Origin: Caldithrix sp.
GTDB taxonomy: Bacteria; Spirochaetota; Leptospiria; Turneriellales; Turneriellaceae
Length of the DNA: 40,890 bases
NCBI GenBank assembly: GCA_020722745.1
Contig: DYKF01000002.1
Span: forward strand, 1 to 40,890
Direction of reading: 5' to 3'
Positions 17,559-26,056 of this stretch are shown piece by piece. The translations under genes and the position numbers were made by a program. A model generated the notes under the pieces. The model ran no database searches. It saw only the letters and a program-made list of their open reading frames with translations, and was not told the origin of the DNA. The first letter of the stretch is position 1; each line of letters begins with the position of its first letter.

Positions 17559-18474
17559 AGACTGCATATCCCTGCTGGCCTGTTACTCCTTTGGCAGGCC
17601 ATTCCCACAGCACGCCATTGGCAAGATACACGGCCCTCACCTGTATTCGACCCGCCTCTTTCTGGAGTCGCAGTGGAAGTTTTATGGTTCCCCCAGAAAG
17701 AAAGGGTTCTTTTATAATTTCAATCATCGGCCAGGAGGATGCAATTCGGCTCCCTCCCTTTTTATGAATCCCCTGCCCCTCTTTGTACAATTTTACTGTA
17801 CTGATATCGCGGTTGAGAAATAAAACGGAATCAATCTTCCTTCCCTTTAAATCGGGAAATTCAATGGTAATGATAGCTCTGCCCGTATACGCTCCCCGAT
17901 TTTCCATTTTGATTTCGGAGTTATCTCCATTGTACACCACGGGGTGCCAGAAGAAAAATGGATGCTCGGAAAGAATTTCTTCGTAGCCAAAAGTATTGTA
18001 GCGGTATGATATATCTCCCAGCATTAAAATATCTCTGCCAGCATTGTCTTTTGTAAGAAAAACTCTGGAACGGTCGACATTATCAAAGCTCTGCTCAAAG
18101 TGTGCAGAGTCGATGAGTATTATTGTGTCTTTTTCGTTTTTCTGAACGAGCAGCATTACATGAGAGAAAGAAAGACCAGTATTGATAAAGCTCATTTGAA
18201 CAAGATTACCGGGAACTGGATACGCGCGCAAAAGCCTGTAGTCCGGTTTTTCTCCGGAAAAAAAAGCAACGACGGATTTTTCTTCGCTGGTGAATACAGT
18301 GACATTCTCTAAGCCGGCGTCTCCGGCCACGTTAAAACGCTTCTGCTCTTTTATTTCTGTGACCGGCATGGATGTGAGCTTTTCAACTGCCGATTTAGAA
18401 ATATAAGGACTGGGCTTTCCGCAGTAAAAAACCAGAAAGACTGAAACAACGAATAGAAAAACACGGATCCGCAT
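17539..18474 (-). CDS. Predicted secreted or lipid-anchored protein, unknown function
   Basis: 311 residues. A hydrophobic N-terminus (residues 4-17) ends in Cys18 (LVFYCG). The residue before the cysteine is Tyr, which is unusual for a lipobox, so lipidation is uncertain. The remainder contains repeated beta-strand-like segments and no motif I recognise. It heads a two-gene minus-strand unit with the smaller lipoprotein and has a plausible promoter at 18492-18521. The pair may form an envelope complex (inference). Confidence 0.75.
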   Translation of the reverse strand: MRIRVFLFVVSVFLVFYCGKPSPYISKSAVEKLTSMPVTEIKEQKRFNVAGDAGLENVTVFTSEEKSVVAFFSGEKPDYRLLRAYPVPGNLVQMSFINTGLSFSHVMLLVQKNEKDTIILIDSAHFEQSFDNVDRSRVFLTKDNAGRDILMLGDISYRYNTFGYEEILSEHPFFFWHPVVYNGDNSEIKMENRGAYTGRAIITIEFPDLKGRKIDSVLFLNRDISTVKLYKEGQGIHKKGGSRIASSWPMIEIIKEPFLSGGTIKLPLRLQKEAGRIQVRAVYLANGVLWEWPAKGVTGQQGYAVYEIPAP

Positions 18475-18491
18475 GCACCGGTTTTACAAAA

Positions 18492-18521
18492 ATTAAACGG
18501 ACCGTAAATCAAACTTTTCAA
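18492..18521 (-). promoter_or_regulatory. Candidate promoter of the lipoprotein pair
   Basis: On the minus strand TTGAAA (18521-18516) and TTTAAT (18497-18492) are separated by 18 bases, 17 bases before the lipoprotein ATG. It lies in the divergent gap with hisD. Confidence 0.45.
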
Positions 18522-18547
18522 CCTGAGGACAATATAGAGAATTGTTC

Positions 18548-19882
18548 ATGGTTGAGATACAAACGCTTTCTTCTCTGTCCCGCCAGGAATATAAAAATCT
18601 TCTGTATCGCTCTTCTCTCAATCTGGACAATGTTATATCCGGTACCATTGAGCCTCTTGCCCAGGCTTTTCGAAATCATTCCTACCAGGCACTTTCGGAT
18701 GCAGCGGAGCGTTTTGATGGTGGACTTCCTCAAAAACCGCTTCTCACAGCCGAAGATCTTGAATCTGCCTACAACACTGTCAAATCCAAATCTCCTCAAA
18801 TTATTGAAGCCTTTGAAAAGGCAAAACAGAATATTCAGGCTTTCCATGAAAAACAGACTCCCCACGAATACGAGGCAGTGATTGCGGATAACACTCTGGG
18901 ATTTCGTTTTCAACCCTTTGACCGCGTTGCGCTCTACGTTCCCGGTGGCAAGGCTCTGTATCCTTCTACAGTTCTCATGGGTGTATTGCCTGCAAAAATT
19001 GCAGGGGTTAAAGATATTTTGCTGCTTTCTCCCCCCGATAAACAAACTGGAAAAATTAACGATGTCGTAGCCGCGATAGCCCATATGGCAGGCGCCACTC
19101 GTTTGCTACAGGCAGGCGGGGCTCAATCCATTCTCGCGGCTGCTTACGGAGTAGAGGAATTGTCTATAGAGCCTGTGGACTTTATATACGGGCCCGGCAA
19201 TATTTTCGTGGCTGCCGCTAAAACGTATGCTTTCTCAAAAAATCTGTGTGGAATTGATTCCTTTGCAGGCCCTTCCGAAGTCCTCATTATTGCTGACGAA
19301 TCTGCAAACCCGCACTATCTTGCCCACGACCTGCTTGCGCAGGCAGAGCACGATGAAGACGCGATTGCTATTTTGTTAACCACCAGCCAAACAACGGCGG
19401 AGGCTACGGTGAGAGCGATCGAAAAAGCCATTGCCTCGCGAGACGACGAAGAAGCGCGAAAAAAAATTACGAGAGAATCCATTACGCGCAATGGAAAAAT
19501 TTTCCTGACAAAAGATCTGGAGGAAGCCGTTGCCTTTAGCAATGATTACGCTCCAGAACACCTTGAAATCCAGACAACGCGCAACAATCAACTTCTATCT
19601 TTGATTACCGCTGCCGGTTCTATTTTTGCGGGCGACTATGCCCCGGTAGCAGCCGGAGATTACTACACGGGAACCAATCACATTCTTCCAACGGGCAGGG
19701 CAGCGAGATATTCTTCTGGCGTGAGCGTGCACACGTTCTACAGGCGCATTACCTGGCAAACCGTTACGCGGGAAGGACTCCAGGCAGGTGCCGATGCTAT
19801 TGCCACTATGTCCCGCGTTGAAAACCTTTTCGCAGAACACGGATATTCTGTACTCGCACGATTTGGAGACAAAAGACCATGA
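18548..19882 (+). CDS. hisD: Histidinol dehydrogenase
   Basis: About 444 residues. Conserved features: [77 protein letters not shown] (Zn/substrate site), [26 protein letters not shown], and [20 protein letters not shown]. It carries out the last two oxidations of histidine synthesis, histidinol to histidine. I chose ATG 18548 with AGAGAA seven bases upstream; the frame is also open from TTG 18542. No other his genes are nearby. Its stop overlaps the start of the cyclase gene by four bases. Confidence 0.95.
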   Translation: MVEIQTLSSLSRQEYKNLLYRSSLNLDNVISGTIEPLAQAFRNHSYQALSDAAERFDGGLPQKPLLTAEDLESAYNTVKSKSPQIIEAFEKAKQNIQAFHEKQTPHEYEAVIADNTLGFRFQPFDRVALYVPGGKALYPSTVLMGVLPAKIAGVKDILLLSPPDKQTGKINDVVAAIAHMAGATRLLQAGGAQSILAAAYGVEELSIEPVDFIYGPGNIFVAAAKTYAFSKNLCGIDSFAGPSEVLIIADESANPHYLAHDLLAQAEHDEDAIAILLTTSQTTAEATVRAIEKAIASRDDEEARKKITRESITRNGKIFLTKDLEEAVAFSNDYAPEHLEIQTTRNNQLLSLITAAGSIFAGDYAPVAAGDYYTGTNHILPTGRAARYSSGVSVHTFYRRITWQTVTREGLQAGADAIATMSRVENLFAEHGYSVLARFGDKRP

Positions 19883-20943
19883 AATCTATACCACGAATTC
19901 TCATTGCAGAAGACGATCCAGAACAATTAACACTGCTTACCAAAATTCTAAAAATCAATCGGGTCGAAATTATCGCTGCATTGAACGGCCACGAAGCGTT
20001 TGAAAAGTCTGTGCAGTTCTCGCCGCATGTTGCACTCATCGATGTGCAAATGCCCGGGATGAATGGCATTGAAGCCCTCGCAAAAATAAATACAACGATT
20101 CATGACGATCCGCCCGCTGTTATTTTGATGTCTGCTACCTTGAACAAAGAAATCCGCATCCAGGGATTTTCAGATGGCGCCCAGGATTTTATACAGAAGC
20201 CAGTAGATCCGCTGGAGCTCACTCTCAAAATTCAGAATATTCTGCGAATGCGAATGATCAGCGAAAAAATACGCGATCTCAATGAAAAACTGCGCAAAGA
20301 AAAAAAACTGCTCACAAAATATTTCTCCAATGATCTCGTAGAGAAAATTCTATCCGAAGAAATTTCCACCGATCTCGGTGGGCAAAACGTAAAAGTCACG
20401 ATTCTCTTTTTTGATCTGCGCAACTCCACGACAATTGCAGAGTCTCTTCCGCCAGATGTTTTTTCTGCCTTCCTGAGCGAAATAACGGGGGGCGTGATGA
20501 AGAGAGTCTTTGCCAGCGGCGGCTCTGTCAATAAAATACTGGGGGATGGAATTCTTGCGACATTTGGTGCTCCTATTCCTTCAGAAAGCGATCCAGAAAA
20601 TGCATTGAACTGCGCCCTGGAAATCGGCAAATACATTGCGGAATATAATGGGCGGCGCCCCGAGTTTCTGGAGGCCCCTGTCCAGTACGGAATTGGCATT
20701 GCGACGGGTGTCGTGTTTGCCGGCAATATTGGCTCGGTAGAACGCATTGAATACACTGTTCTTGGCGATGCTGTAAATATTGCGGCACGCCTGCAGGCTA
20801 TGACCAAAGAGGCGGGAGAGAAAATTCTTACAGAAGATGAAACCATTCGCACCCTGAAAGTACAGTACAACTTAAAGCCGCTCGGAGCACAAACCATCCG
20901 GGGCCGCCATTCCACCGTGAGCATCCACTCCCTGCAAGTATAG
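19879..20943 (+). CDS. Response-regulator class III adenylate cyclase
   Basis: 354 residues. A receiver domain (1-123) has acidic residues EDD at 11-13, phospho-acceptor Asp55 (ALIDVQMPG), Ser85 and Lys107 (IQKPVD). A coiled-coil linker (128-150) joins a class III nucleotide cyclase domain (170-350): metal Asp179 in LFFDLRNST, metal Asp223 in KILGDGILATFG, Lys219 and Thr293 for adenine, Asn300 and Arg304 in GDAVNIAARLQ. All catalytic residues are kept and the base-selecting pair points to ATP (class IIIb style). It would make cAMP when phosphorylated by an unidentified kinase. Coupled to hisD by an ATGA overlap. Confidence 0.93.
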   Translation: MKSIPRILIAEDDPEQLTLLTKILKINRVEIIAALNGHEAFEKSVQFSPHVALIDVQMPGMNGIEALAKINTTIHDDPPAVILMSATLNKEIRIQGFSDGAQDFIQKPVDPLELTLKIQNILRMRMISEKIRDLNEKLRKEKKLLTKYFSNDLVEKILSEEISTDLGGQNVKVTILFFDLRNSTTIAESLPPDVFSAFLSEITGGVMKRVFASGGSVNKILGDGILATFGAPIPSESDPENALNCALEIGKYIAEYNGRRPEFLEAPVQYGIGIATGVVFAGNIGSVERIEYTVLGDAVNIAARLQAMTKEAGEKILTEDETIRTLKVQYNLKPLGAQTIRGRHSTVSIHSLQV

Positions 20944-21002
20944 GCCTGTGGCAGTTGTTCTGTAGTTCTTTACAGGGAGTCGCGGCAGCATTTTGGTGAA
21001 CT

Positions 21003-21437
21003 GTGCAACTTATAAAATCTGATTTTTCTGCCATACACGCGCCTCTTCTCTGGGAGCATAAGGGAACTTTTTTTCTGCCCGACGTGCCAGCTCTCGTTTC
21101 GCTTACCGATTCCAGGAACACGCGGGAAGTGCATTTGCAGAACCTCGGCATTTTCCCCTCAGACGAACCGGTTGATTCCCTTTTGCTGGATGGAATTCAA
21201 CTCGATGCGGAAACCTATTACGCACCCGATTTTTTAAAGAAAAGCAAAATTCCTCTATTCTATTCAGGTGATGGAAAAAGCGCACTCATATCGCGCCAGG
21301 GCATTGCTGCCTGTCGCTATATTTACAGCCTATGGGAGAAAAATTATTTCTCGGAGGCGCCTTTTTTCTCGCTGGAGGAGCAGGATATCTTATCGGGTTT
21401 TCTGGTGATCCATTCTTTTGCCGGAGGAACGCGTTGA
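21003..21437 (+). CDS. Hypothetical protein before the phosphatase
   Basis: 144 residues, starting at GTG 21003. No signal peptide, membrane helix or recognised motif. The second half carries short acidic segments and ends in FSLEEQDILSGFLVIHSFAGGTR. Supported as a gene by its fit between the cyclase and the LMW phosphatase: the phosphatase's Shine-Dalgarno lies in its last codons and its TTG start overlaps this stop. A role cannot be assigned. Confidence 0.7.
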   Translation: MQLIKSDFSAIHAPLLWEHKGTFFLPDVPALVSLTDSRNTREVHLQNLGIFPSDEPVDSLLLDGIQLDAETYYAPDFLKKSKIPLFYSGDGKSALISRQGIAACRYIYSLWEKNYFSEAPFFSLEEQDILSGFLVIHSFAGGTR

Positions 21438-21913
21438 TCCATATTCTGTTTGTCTGCCTTGGTAATATTTGTCGGTCTCCGCTGGCGCATGGCGTTTTCC
21501 AAAAAAAAGTGCGTGACCTTGGTTGGGAAGAATTTGTCTATGTGGACTCTGCAGGCACATCTGGATGGCACCAGGGAGAGAAACCAGACAGAGGATCCAT
21601 TCATGTAGCCGGTCAGCATGGCATTGATATAACGAGTCAGCGGTCGAGGCCAGTAAGCCACCATGATAATCCGCAGTTTCAATATTTTATTGCCATGGAT
21701 GAATCCAACAAACAAAACCTGATCCAGGAGTTTGGAGTACCAGAAAACAAAGTCTTTAAGATGAGGGATTTTGATGCTCTTGGAAAAGGTTTAGACGTGC
21801 CCGATCCCTATGGCCATGGTGCAGACAGTTTTCAGTCTGTTTTCGACATGATTGTGCGCTCCGTGGATACCTTCGCGGAATTTCTAAAAGAACGCCACCC
21901 GGAATTACCCTGA
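21434..21913 (+). CDS. Low-molecular-weight protein tyrosine phosphatase
   Basis: 159 residues. The P-loop CLGNICRS (8-15, nucleophile Cys8 and Arg14) lies at the very N-terminus and the general acid Asp is in DVPDPYGHG, both diagnostic of LMW-PTP. SAGTSGWHQGE is the usual central motif. TTG 21434 is the start because GGAGG at 21423-21427 is correctly spaced; the frame is open further upstream but that is coding sequence of the previous gene. Such enzymes dephosphorylate tyrosine (sometimes arginine) residues. One-base overlap with prmC. Confidence 0.92.
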   Translation: MIHILFVCLGNICRSPLAHGVFQKKVRDLGWEEFVYVDSAGTSGWHQGEKPDRGSIHVAGQHGIDITSQRSRPVSHHDNPQFQYFIAMDESNKQNLIQEFGVPENKVFKMRDFDALGKGLDVPDPYGHGADSFQSVFDMIVRSVDTFAEFLKERHPELP

Positions 21914-22755
21914 TGGTCAACACTTTAGGCGATTTACTCAAAAAGAGCGAGGATTTTCTTCGCCGCAAAGGAATAGAAAAACCGAGAGCAGAGGCGCAGA
22001 TATTGTTTGCTCATGCTCTAAAACTTCAGCGCTACCAGCTGATTACAGAAGATGCAAAACCACTCACAGAAAGTGAAGTGGCAACTCTAAGGGAACTCAT
22101 TAAACAAAAATCGCTTGGAACACCCACGGCATATTTAACGGGTACCAAAAATTTTTTTGGCCGCGACTTTGCGGTTTCACAGTACACTTTAATTCCACGC
22201 CCGGAGACGGAAGAACTCGTAAGCTGGATTCTAAGCAAGTATTCTAAAGACGAAGCGCTTTCCATTCTTGATCTCGGAACGGGAACTGGATGCATTGGAA
22301 TAACACTCGGGCTGGAACTGGTAAACAGCCAGATAACTCTGTCAGATATTTCCGAAGGAGCTCTTGAAACGGCGCGGGAAAATGCGGAGACCAGTCTTGG
22401 AAATCGGGTGGAATACATTGTATCAGATCTTTTTGAAGGAATTCCCTCTTCAAAGAAATTTTCGTTGATCGTCAGCAATCCGCCGTATATCCCTGCAGAA
22501 GAGTATTCTGTTCTTTCTGCGAGCGTAAAAGAGCATGAACCAAAGACAGCGCTTCTGATTCCAGAACCCGCATTTTTTGAGAAGCTTTTTTCTGGAACAA
22601 AGAAATATCTTTCCGAAACTGGAAATTTTTTTCTGGAAACGAATCCTTCTCTTATTGAATCGCAAATAGCATTACTCAAAAAAATCGGCTTTGCAGAAGT
22701 AGAAATGCGACGGGACTATTCTGACCGCCAGCATTTTCTGCGGGCGCGACTGTAA
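21913..22755 (+). CDS. prmC: Peptide chain release factor N5-glutamine methyltransferase
   Basis: 280 residues. An N-terminal helical domain (1-85) is followed by a class I methyltransferase: IPRPETEELVSWIL, ILDLGTGTGCIGITL (SAM motif I), and the catalytic VSNPPYIPAEEY. It methylates the Gln of the GGQ motif in RF1/RF2 and speeds translation termination. No prfA is adjacent, although prmC often follows it. It starts in the last base of the phosphatase stop (TGATG). Confidence 0.94.
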   Translation: MVNTLGDLLKKSEDFLRRKGIEKPRAEAQILFAHALKLQRYQLITEDAKPLTESEVATLRELIKQKSLGTPTAYLTGTKNFFGRDFAVSQYTLIPRPETEELVSWILSKYSKDEALSILDLGTGTGCIGITLGLELVNSQITLSDISEGALETARENAETSLGNRVEYIVSDLFEGIPSSKKFSLIVSNPPYIPAEEYSVLSASVKEHEPKTALLIPEPAFFEKLFSGTKKYLSETGNFFLETNPSLIESQIALLKKIGFAEVEMRRDYSDRQHFLRARL

Positions 22756-22793
22756 TTCATTGACAATCTGCCTCTGTTCTAAAGATAGATGCC

Positions 22794-23105
22794 ATGTCTG
22801 TCAGCTTTTCTGCAACCGCCCAAATGGAAAAGGATCAAACCATTGTTTTCGTGGAAGGAGATTTCACGGGAAAATCGGAAACCGCCCTTTTCCAGGCTAT
22901 TGACCAAATCGACCCCAACCAGAAACTGATTGTATTGGATCTTCAAAAATCAGAATACATCAATTCCTCCGGAATAGCGCTGTTGATCAGCCTTATCAAC
23001 CGGCTCAACGAGAGAAATGCATCTCTGATGCTACGGTCCATGAACGACCACTTCAAAAAAGTTCTTAGAACCGTGGGGCTTTCAGAGTTCATTGGTTTAT
23101 CGTGA
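22794..23105 (+). CDS. STAS-domain anti-sigma-factor antagonist (1)
   Basis: 103 residues, a single STAS domain. VLDLQKSEYINSSGIALLISL places Ser58-Ser59-Gly60 where SpoIIAA and RsbV carry the regulatory phosphoserine, so control by a kinase/phosphatase pair is likely. A TTGACA at 22760-22765 sits upstream but its -10 is weak. The next gene, with GHKL-like motifs, starts 16 bases after its stop; together they look like a partner-switching pair. Confidence 0.88.
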   Translation: MSVSFSATAQMEKDQTIVFVEGDFTGKSETALFQAIDQIDPNQKLIVLDLQKSEYINSSGIALLISLINRLNERNASLMLRSMNDHFKKVLRTVGLSEFIGLS

Positions 23106-23121
23106 AGCCGAGATTGTTCTC

Positions 23122-23952
23122 ATGAACAGCCAGTTTAAACCTATTGAAGAATCTGCGACCAAGCTTGAGACGGTTCTTGAACAGCTGCGGAAAAAAAATC
23201 TTTCCGTAATGAAAATTAATGCTCTCACAAGAATTGGGCGCGAAGAACTCTTGACAATTACGAGCGGAATTTTTCAGGAATTGCAATTGAATCCTGAATA
23301 TCTTTTTAACATTTATTCGGCCATTGTAGAAATTATTTTCAATGGCCTTAAAGCAAATTATAAGTTCTTAACCTTCAAAGATGAGATCAAGGAACGACTG
23401 ACAAAACTTCCCTTCTCTGGAGATACGGAGGAGATCCTGCGCATTATTTTTGAAATCGATACCCTTCGCGAATTTCTGAATCGCTATGTTGTTCCCGATA
23501 AAATGAAAAAGCGCGTGCACTATCTCATGAAAACCGACGAAAAAAAAAGGCTCGGTGCAGATGACCTCACAGAAGAAGACCACAAAACGATTGGACTCGT
23601 CCGTGCAACCTTTGAACGCGAAAAAATGCACGTCCATTTTACGATTGCAGTTGCACCAGGACAAATTGCTTTTTCCGTTGTCAACAACAGTCCTATTCTA
23701 AAAAAAGATGCTGAACGAATTGAGCTTTCTCGCAACACGCATGCCACACTTGCTGCTAATGGAGAATCTACGCGCTATTTTTCTCCGGAATACATAGATA
23801 CCACGGAGTCTGCCGGCATGGGTATTGCCATGGCAGACGAAGTGTATTATGATCTTGGCCTTAATCCCCTGGAATGGTTTACCATACAGACAAATTCCAG
23901 AGACACCTCTGCCATATTGCGTTTTCCACGGTACAAACTAGCTCTGCAATAG
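23122..23952 (+). CDS. GHKL-like protein, possible anti-sigma kinase
   Basis: 276 residues from ATG 23122 (the frame is open from 23092). No strong database-style identity can be claimed by eye. SAIVEIIFNGLKANYK (66-81) fits a GHKL N-box (Glu70, Asn74, Lys77) and ESAGMGIAMADE (229-240) fits the G2 box, as in RsbW/SpoIIAB and histidine kinases. The G1 DxGxG is not clear (VNNSPIL at 187). The insert between the N-box and the G-box is long (about 150 residues, helical and charged). It probably works with the STAS protein 16 bases upstream, but whether it is a kinase is unproven. Confidence 0.55.
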   Translation: MNSQFKPIEESATKLETVLEQLRKKNLSVMKINALTRIGREELLTITSGIFQELQLNPEYLFNIYSAIVEIIFNGLKANYKFLTFKDEIKERLTKLPFSGDTEEILRIIFEIDTLREFLNRYVVPDKMKKRVHYLMKTDEKKRLGADDLTEEDHKTIGLVRATFEREKMHVHFTIAVAPGQIAFSVVNNSPILKKDAERIELSRNTHATLAANGESTRYFSPEYIDTTESAGMGIAMADEVYYDLGLNPLEWFTIQTNSRDTSAILRFPRYKLALQ

Positions 23953-23994
23953 ATTTTTAGTTGACTTTTCTGCAATAGATTTTTAGTTGACTTT
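23943..23994. repeat. 26-bp tandem duplication (two copies) spanning a stop codon
   Basis: A 26-base unit is repeated exactly at 23943-23968 and 23969-23994, with six bases of a third start (TCTGCG, last base differing). It begins with the last codons and TAG of the GHKL-like gene and contains TTGACT, a possible -35, so the promoter region of the outer-membrane gene is duplicated. Either slippage or a recent duplication. Confidence 0.85.
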
Positions 23995-24030
23995 TCTGCG
24001 AAATTCTGGTCTTGTTTGGTTCGAGGTACT

Positions 24031-24735
24031 ATGAAAAATCTAAAGACACTGTTATTATCAATCCTGTTAGTCAACCTGTTCCCGCTTTGGGGAGCCAGCT
24101 ATACCATTCCGGGCCAGTCTCCCATGCTTGGCGCAGACGTTGGTTTTTCTCATGGAACCGGCTTTCGCGGTCGCTTCTCGTGGCTTAACATTAATGACGA
24201 TTTGCCAGCAGGTATCCATGCTTCGTTTGGACACTTTTGGCAGAGTGATCCCGGCAACGCAGAAACAGTTCGTCACATCTTTATAAACGATAACGAGGGC
24301 GGAAAAATAGAAGAGGCCGGTTCAACATGGCTGCTGGAAATAAGCGGCAGCTACGAAATTTTTCAATTCAAAACAATGGTCATCCATGCGCTTACGGGCC
24401 CGCGCTTTGCCTGGTACAGTGGAAATTTTGCCTACCTTAACGATAACGAAGACTTTGATGTAACAACAAATCCAATGGGGTGGGGTGCTGGCTTTGCGGG
24501 TTTTGTTCGCTTTAGCAAGCACTTTGTTCTCAACATTAATCTGGAAGCAGATTATTATTTTTCATCTACACTGTCTGGCCACGGTACTTATTTTTATTCT
24601 CCCGACAATGAAGACGATAACCCTCGCACAAATGGAGACGGTGTTACCTATAAATATGCAGATGCAGATGCCACAGTAAACCAGCCGGAGTTTGACGTAA
24701 AAGGTTTTCTCGGAATTTCTTACCTATTTAAGTAA
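24031..24735 (+). CDS. Predicted outer-membrane beta-barrel protein
   Basis: 234 residues. A Sec signal peptide (about 1-22, ending LWGA) is followed by alternating amphipathic strands such as GFRGRFSWLNI, WLLEISGSYEIF and GWGAGFAGFVRF, with loops rich in Asn/Asp/Gly, ending in YLFK. The size and pattern suggest an 8- to 10-strand barrel. I do not recognise a named family. ATG 24031 is fixed by GAGG four bases before; the open frame upstream is not used. A MITE-like repeat begins within its last codons and contains its stop. Confidence 0.7.
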   Translation: MKNLKTLLLSILLVNLFPLWGASYTIPGQSPMLGADVGFSHGTGFRGRFSWLNINDDLPAGIHASFGHFWQSDPGNAETVRHIFINDNEGGKIEEAGSTWLLEISGSYEIFQFKTMVIHALTGPRFAWYSGNFAYLNDNEDFDVTTNPMGWGAGFAGFVRFSKHFVLNINLEADYYFSSTLSGHGTYFYSPDNEDDNPRTNGDGVTYKYADADATVNQPEFDVKGFLGISYLFK

Positions 24736-24840
24736 GCTCTGAACGCGAAGCGAGCGAGCCCGCCCCGAGTGCCATTGCGAAGCAATGGTTTATCGAGGGG
24801 AAGGCAACCTTTTTCAGAGCTTACTTAAGTAACCTCTGAA
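24728..24840. mobile_element. MITE-like inverted-repeat element
   Basis: TTAAGTAAGCTCTGAA (24728-24743) is mirrored exactly at 24813-24828, a 16-bp perfect inverted repeat 69 bases apart. The interior is GC-rich and itself contains the hairpin CCATTGC-GAA-GCAATGG (24772-24788). A third arm, direct and one base different, follows at 24825-24840, sharing four bases with the second arm. The same arm recurs exactly at 38-53. No ORF inside, so a non-autonomous element or structured intergenic repeat. It provides the stop codon region of the outer-membrane gene. The remaining gap to 24920 carries only a TTGACA at 24863-24868. Confidence 0.7.
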
Positions 24841-24920
24841 TTTTAGAATTATTGAAATTTGTTTGACAAAGCATGCCGATTATAGCGTAAGTTAGAATAT
24901 TCCGCTGGAATGGGGGTAAA

Positions 24921-25271
24921 ATGGATAATTTTGAAGTCCGCAAACTTGATGGACATAAAGCCATTGTGTATTTAAAGGGACGCCTCGATGTAGCTGTGGC
25001 CGGCCAAATCGAAGAACATCTCATGGAACTTATCGAAGAAGAAAAGCTTCGCTATCTGGTGTTAAATATGGAAGCAGTTGAATACATGTCATCCTCTGGG
25101 TTTCGCGTAGCTATTGCTCTGTTAAGACGCCTGAAGGACGAAGGCGGCTCCCTTAAAATCAGCAATCTTAGACCTGCCGTAAAAAGAATTTTCGACGTAA
25201 TTGAGCTTACCTCTCTATTCGAAATTTTTGAATCTGAGGATTCCGCTCTGGCAAGCCTCCCGGCCTTATGA
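24921..25271 (+). CDS. STAS-domain anti-sigma-factor antagonist (2)
   Basis: 116 residues, a single STAS domain with VLNMEAVEYMSSSGFRVAIALL: Ser58-Ser59-Gly60 at the regulatory phospho-site. It resembles the first STAS protein in plan but not closely in sequence. A GGGGG Shine-Dalgarno precedes ATG 24921. No kinase gene is adjacent. Its stop overlaps the VanY start by four bases (ATGA). Confidence 0.88.
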   Translation: MDNFEVRKLDGHKAIVYLKGRLDVAVAGQIEEHLMELIEEEKLRYLVLNMEAVEYMSSSGFRVAIALLRRLKDEGGSLKISNLRPAVKRIFDVIELTSLFEIFESEDSALASLPAL

Positions 25272-26056
25272 GATATTTTTTTCTTGCTATTCCTATTCTG
25301 CTTGGATCTGGTTTGCTTATCTCTATGGGGGCGGACAACGGCAAACTTGAGCCCCCGCTTTCTATTCCACCGGATTCTCTTACGGGAAGACAATCTACCT
25401 CCAATTTAGAACAGGTTCCAGCAGAAATGGCTACTCGCTCCGGACTAAAACTTGAGGCAAAGACTCTTGTGAAATTCAAGGAGATGAGGGCCGAGGCCAA
25501 AAAAGTCGGCATAGATTTATTTGTTCTGTCCGGATACCGATCTTTTGCTGACCAAAAGCGTATCTGGGATAACAAATTCACCGGAAAAACAAAAGTGGCG
25601 GGAAAGGATTTAAGCACAGAAAAAAATCCCAGAAACAAAATTCTTGCCATACTCACTTATTCTTCCATGCCTGGAACTTCGCGCCATCACTGGGGAACAG
25701 ACTTTGACATTGCTTTCAGCAAAAACAACCAGCCCGATTCTCTCCTAAACCGCAGCTGGGAAACAGGCAAAGGCAAAGAGGCCTATACGTGGCTGACCCA
25801 GAACGCCAGCAGATTTGGATTTTGCCAGCCGTACCAGGGAACGCCCGACAAGAGAAACCCAGGGGCATTTACGTATGGGTATAACGAAGAAAAATGGCAC
25901 TGGTCATACAAGCCTGTTTCAAGAAATTTTACCAATGCTTACAAAGACCAAATGGATAACCTTAAACCTTCTGGTTTCTCTGGAGCTGATACCGGCACAG
26001 AATTTTACGAGCAGTTTATTTTGAACGTTGATCCGGATTGTTTAACCAAACCGTAG
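25268..26056 (+). CDS. D-alanyl-D-alanine carboxypeptidase, M15B (VanY-like)
   Basis: 262 residues. The N-terminal hydrophobic stretch (1-20) is probably a signal peptide or anchor. Catalytic landmarks: SGYRSFADQ (88-96), SRHHWGTDFD (138-147, zinc ligands His140 and Asp147), EKWHW (208-212, Glu208 and zinc ligand His211). It trims the terminal D-Ala from muropeptides in the periplasm. Translationally coupled to the STAS protein. Its 3' end overlaps the convergent M16 protease gene by 41 bases. Confidence 0.92.
   Translation: MRYFFLAIPILLGSGLLISMGADNGKLEPPLSIPPDSLTGRQSTSNLEQVPAEMATRSGLKLEAKTLVKFKEMRAEAKKVGIDLFVLSGYRSFADQKRIWDNKFTGKTKVAGKDLSTEKNPRNKILAILTYSSMPGTSRHHWGTDFDIAFSKNNQPDSLLNRSWETGKGKEAYTWLTQNASRFGFCQPYQGTPDKRNPGAFTYGYNEEKWHWSYKPVSRNFTNAYKDQMDNLKPSGFSGADTGTEFYEQFILNVDPDCLTKP

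Noticed and set aside
20232-20924. Long open frame antisense to the adenylate cyclase
   Set aside because: It mirrors the real gene, is Ser/Arg-rich without motifs and has no ribosome site. The same holds for the antisense frames under malic enzyme (2263-3003) and prmC (22032-22679).
24843-24857. Second PerR-like half-palindrome before STAS 2
   Set aside because: The left half TTAGAAT equals the peroxidase box, but two of seven bases in the right half do not fit and the site lies outside the presumed promoter core.
24853-24882. FliA (sigma28)-like promoter with GCCGATTA
   Set aside because: The -35-like TGAAATTT is three bases too far from GCCGATTA for the usual spacing; a flagellar promoter cannot be supported.
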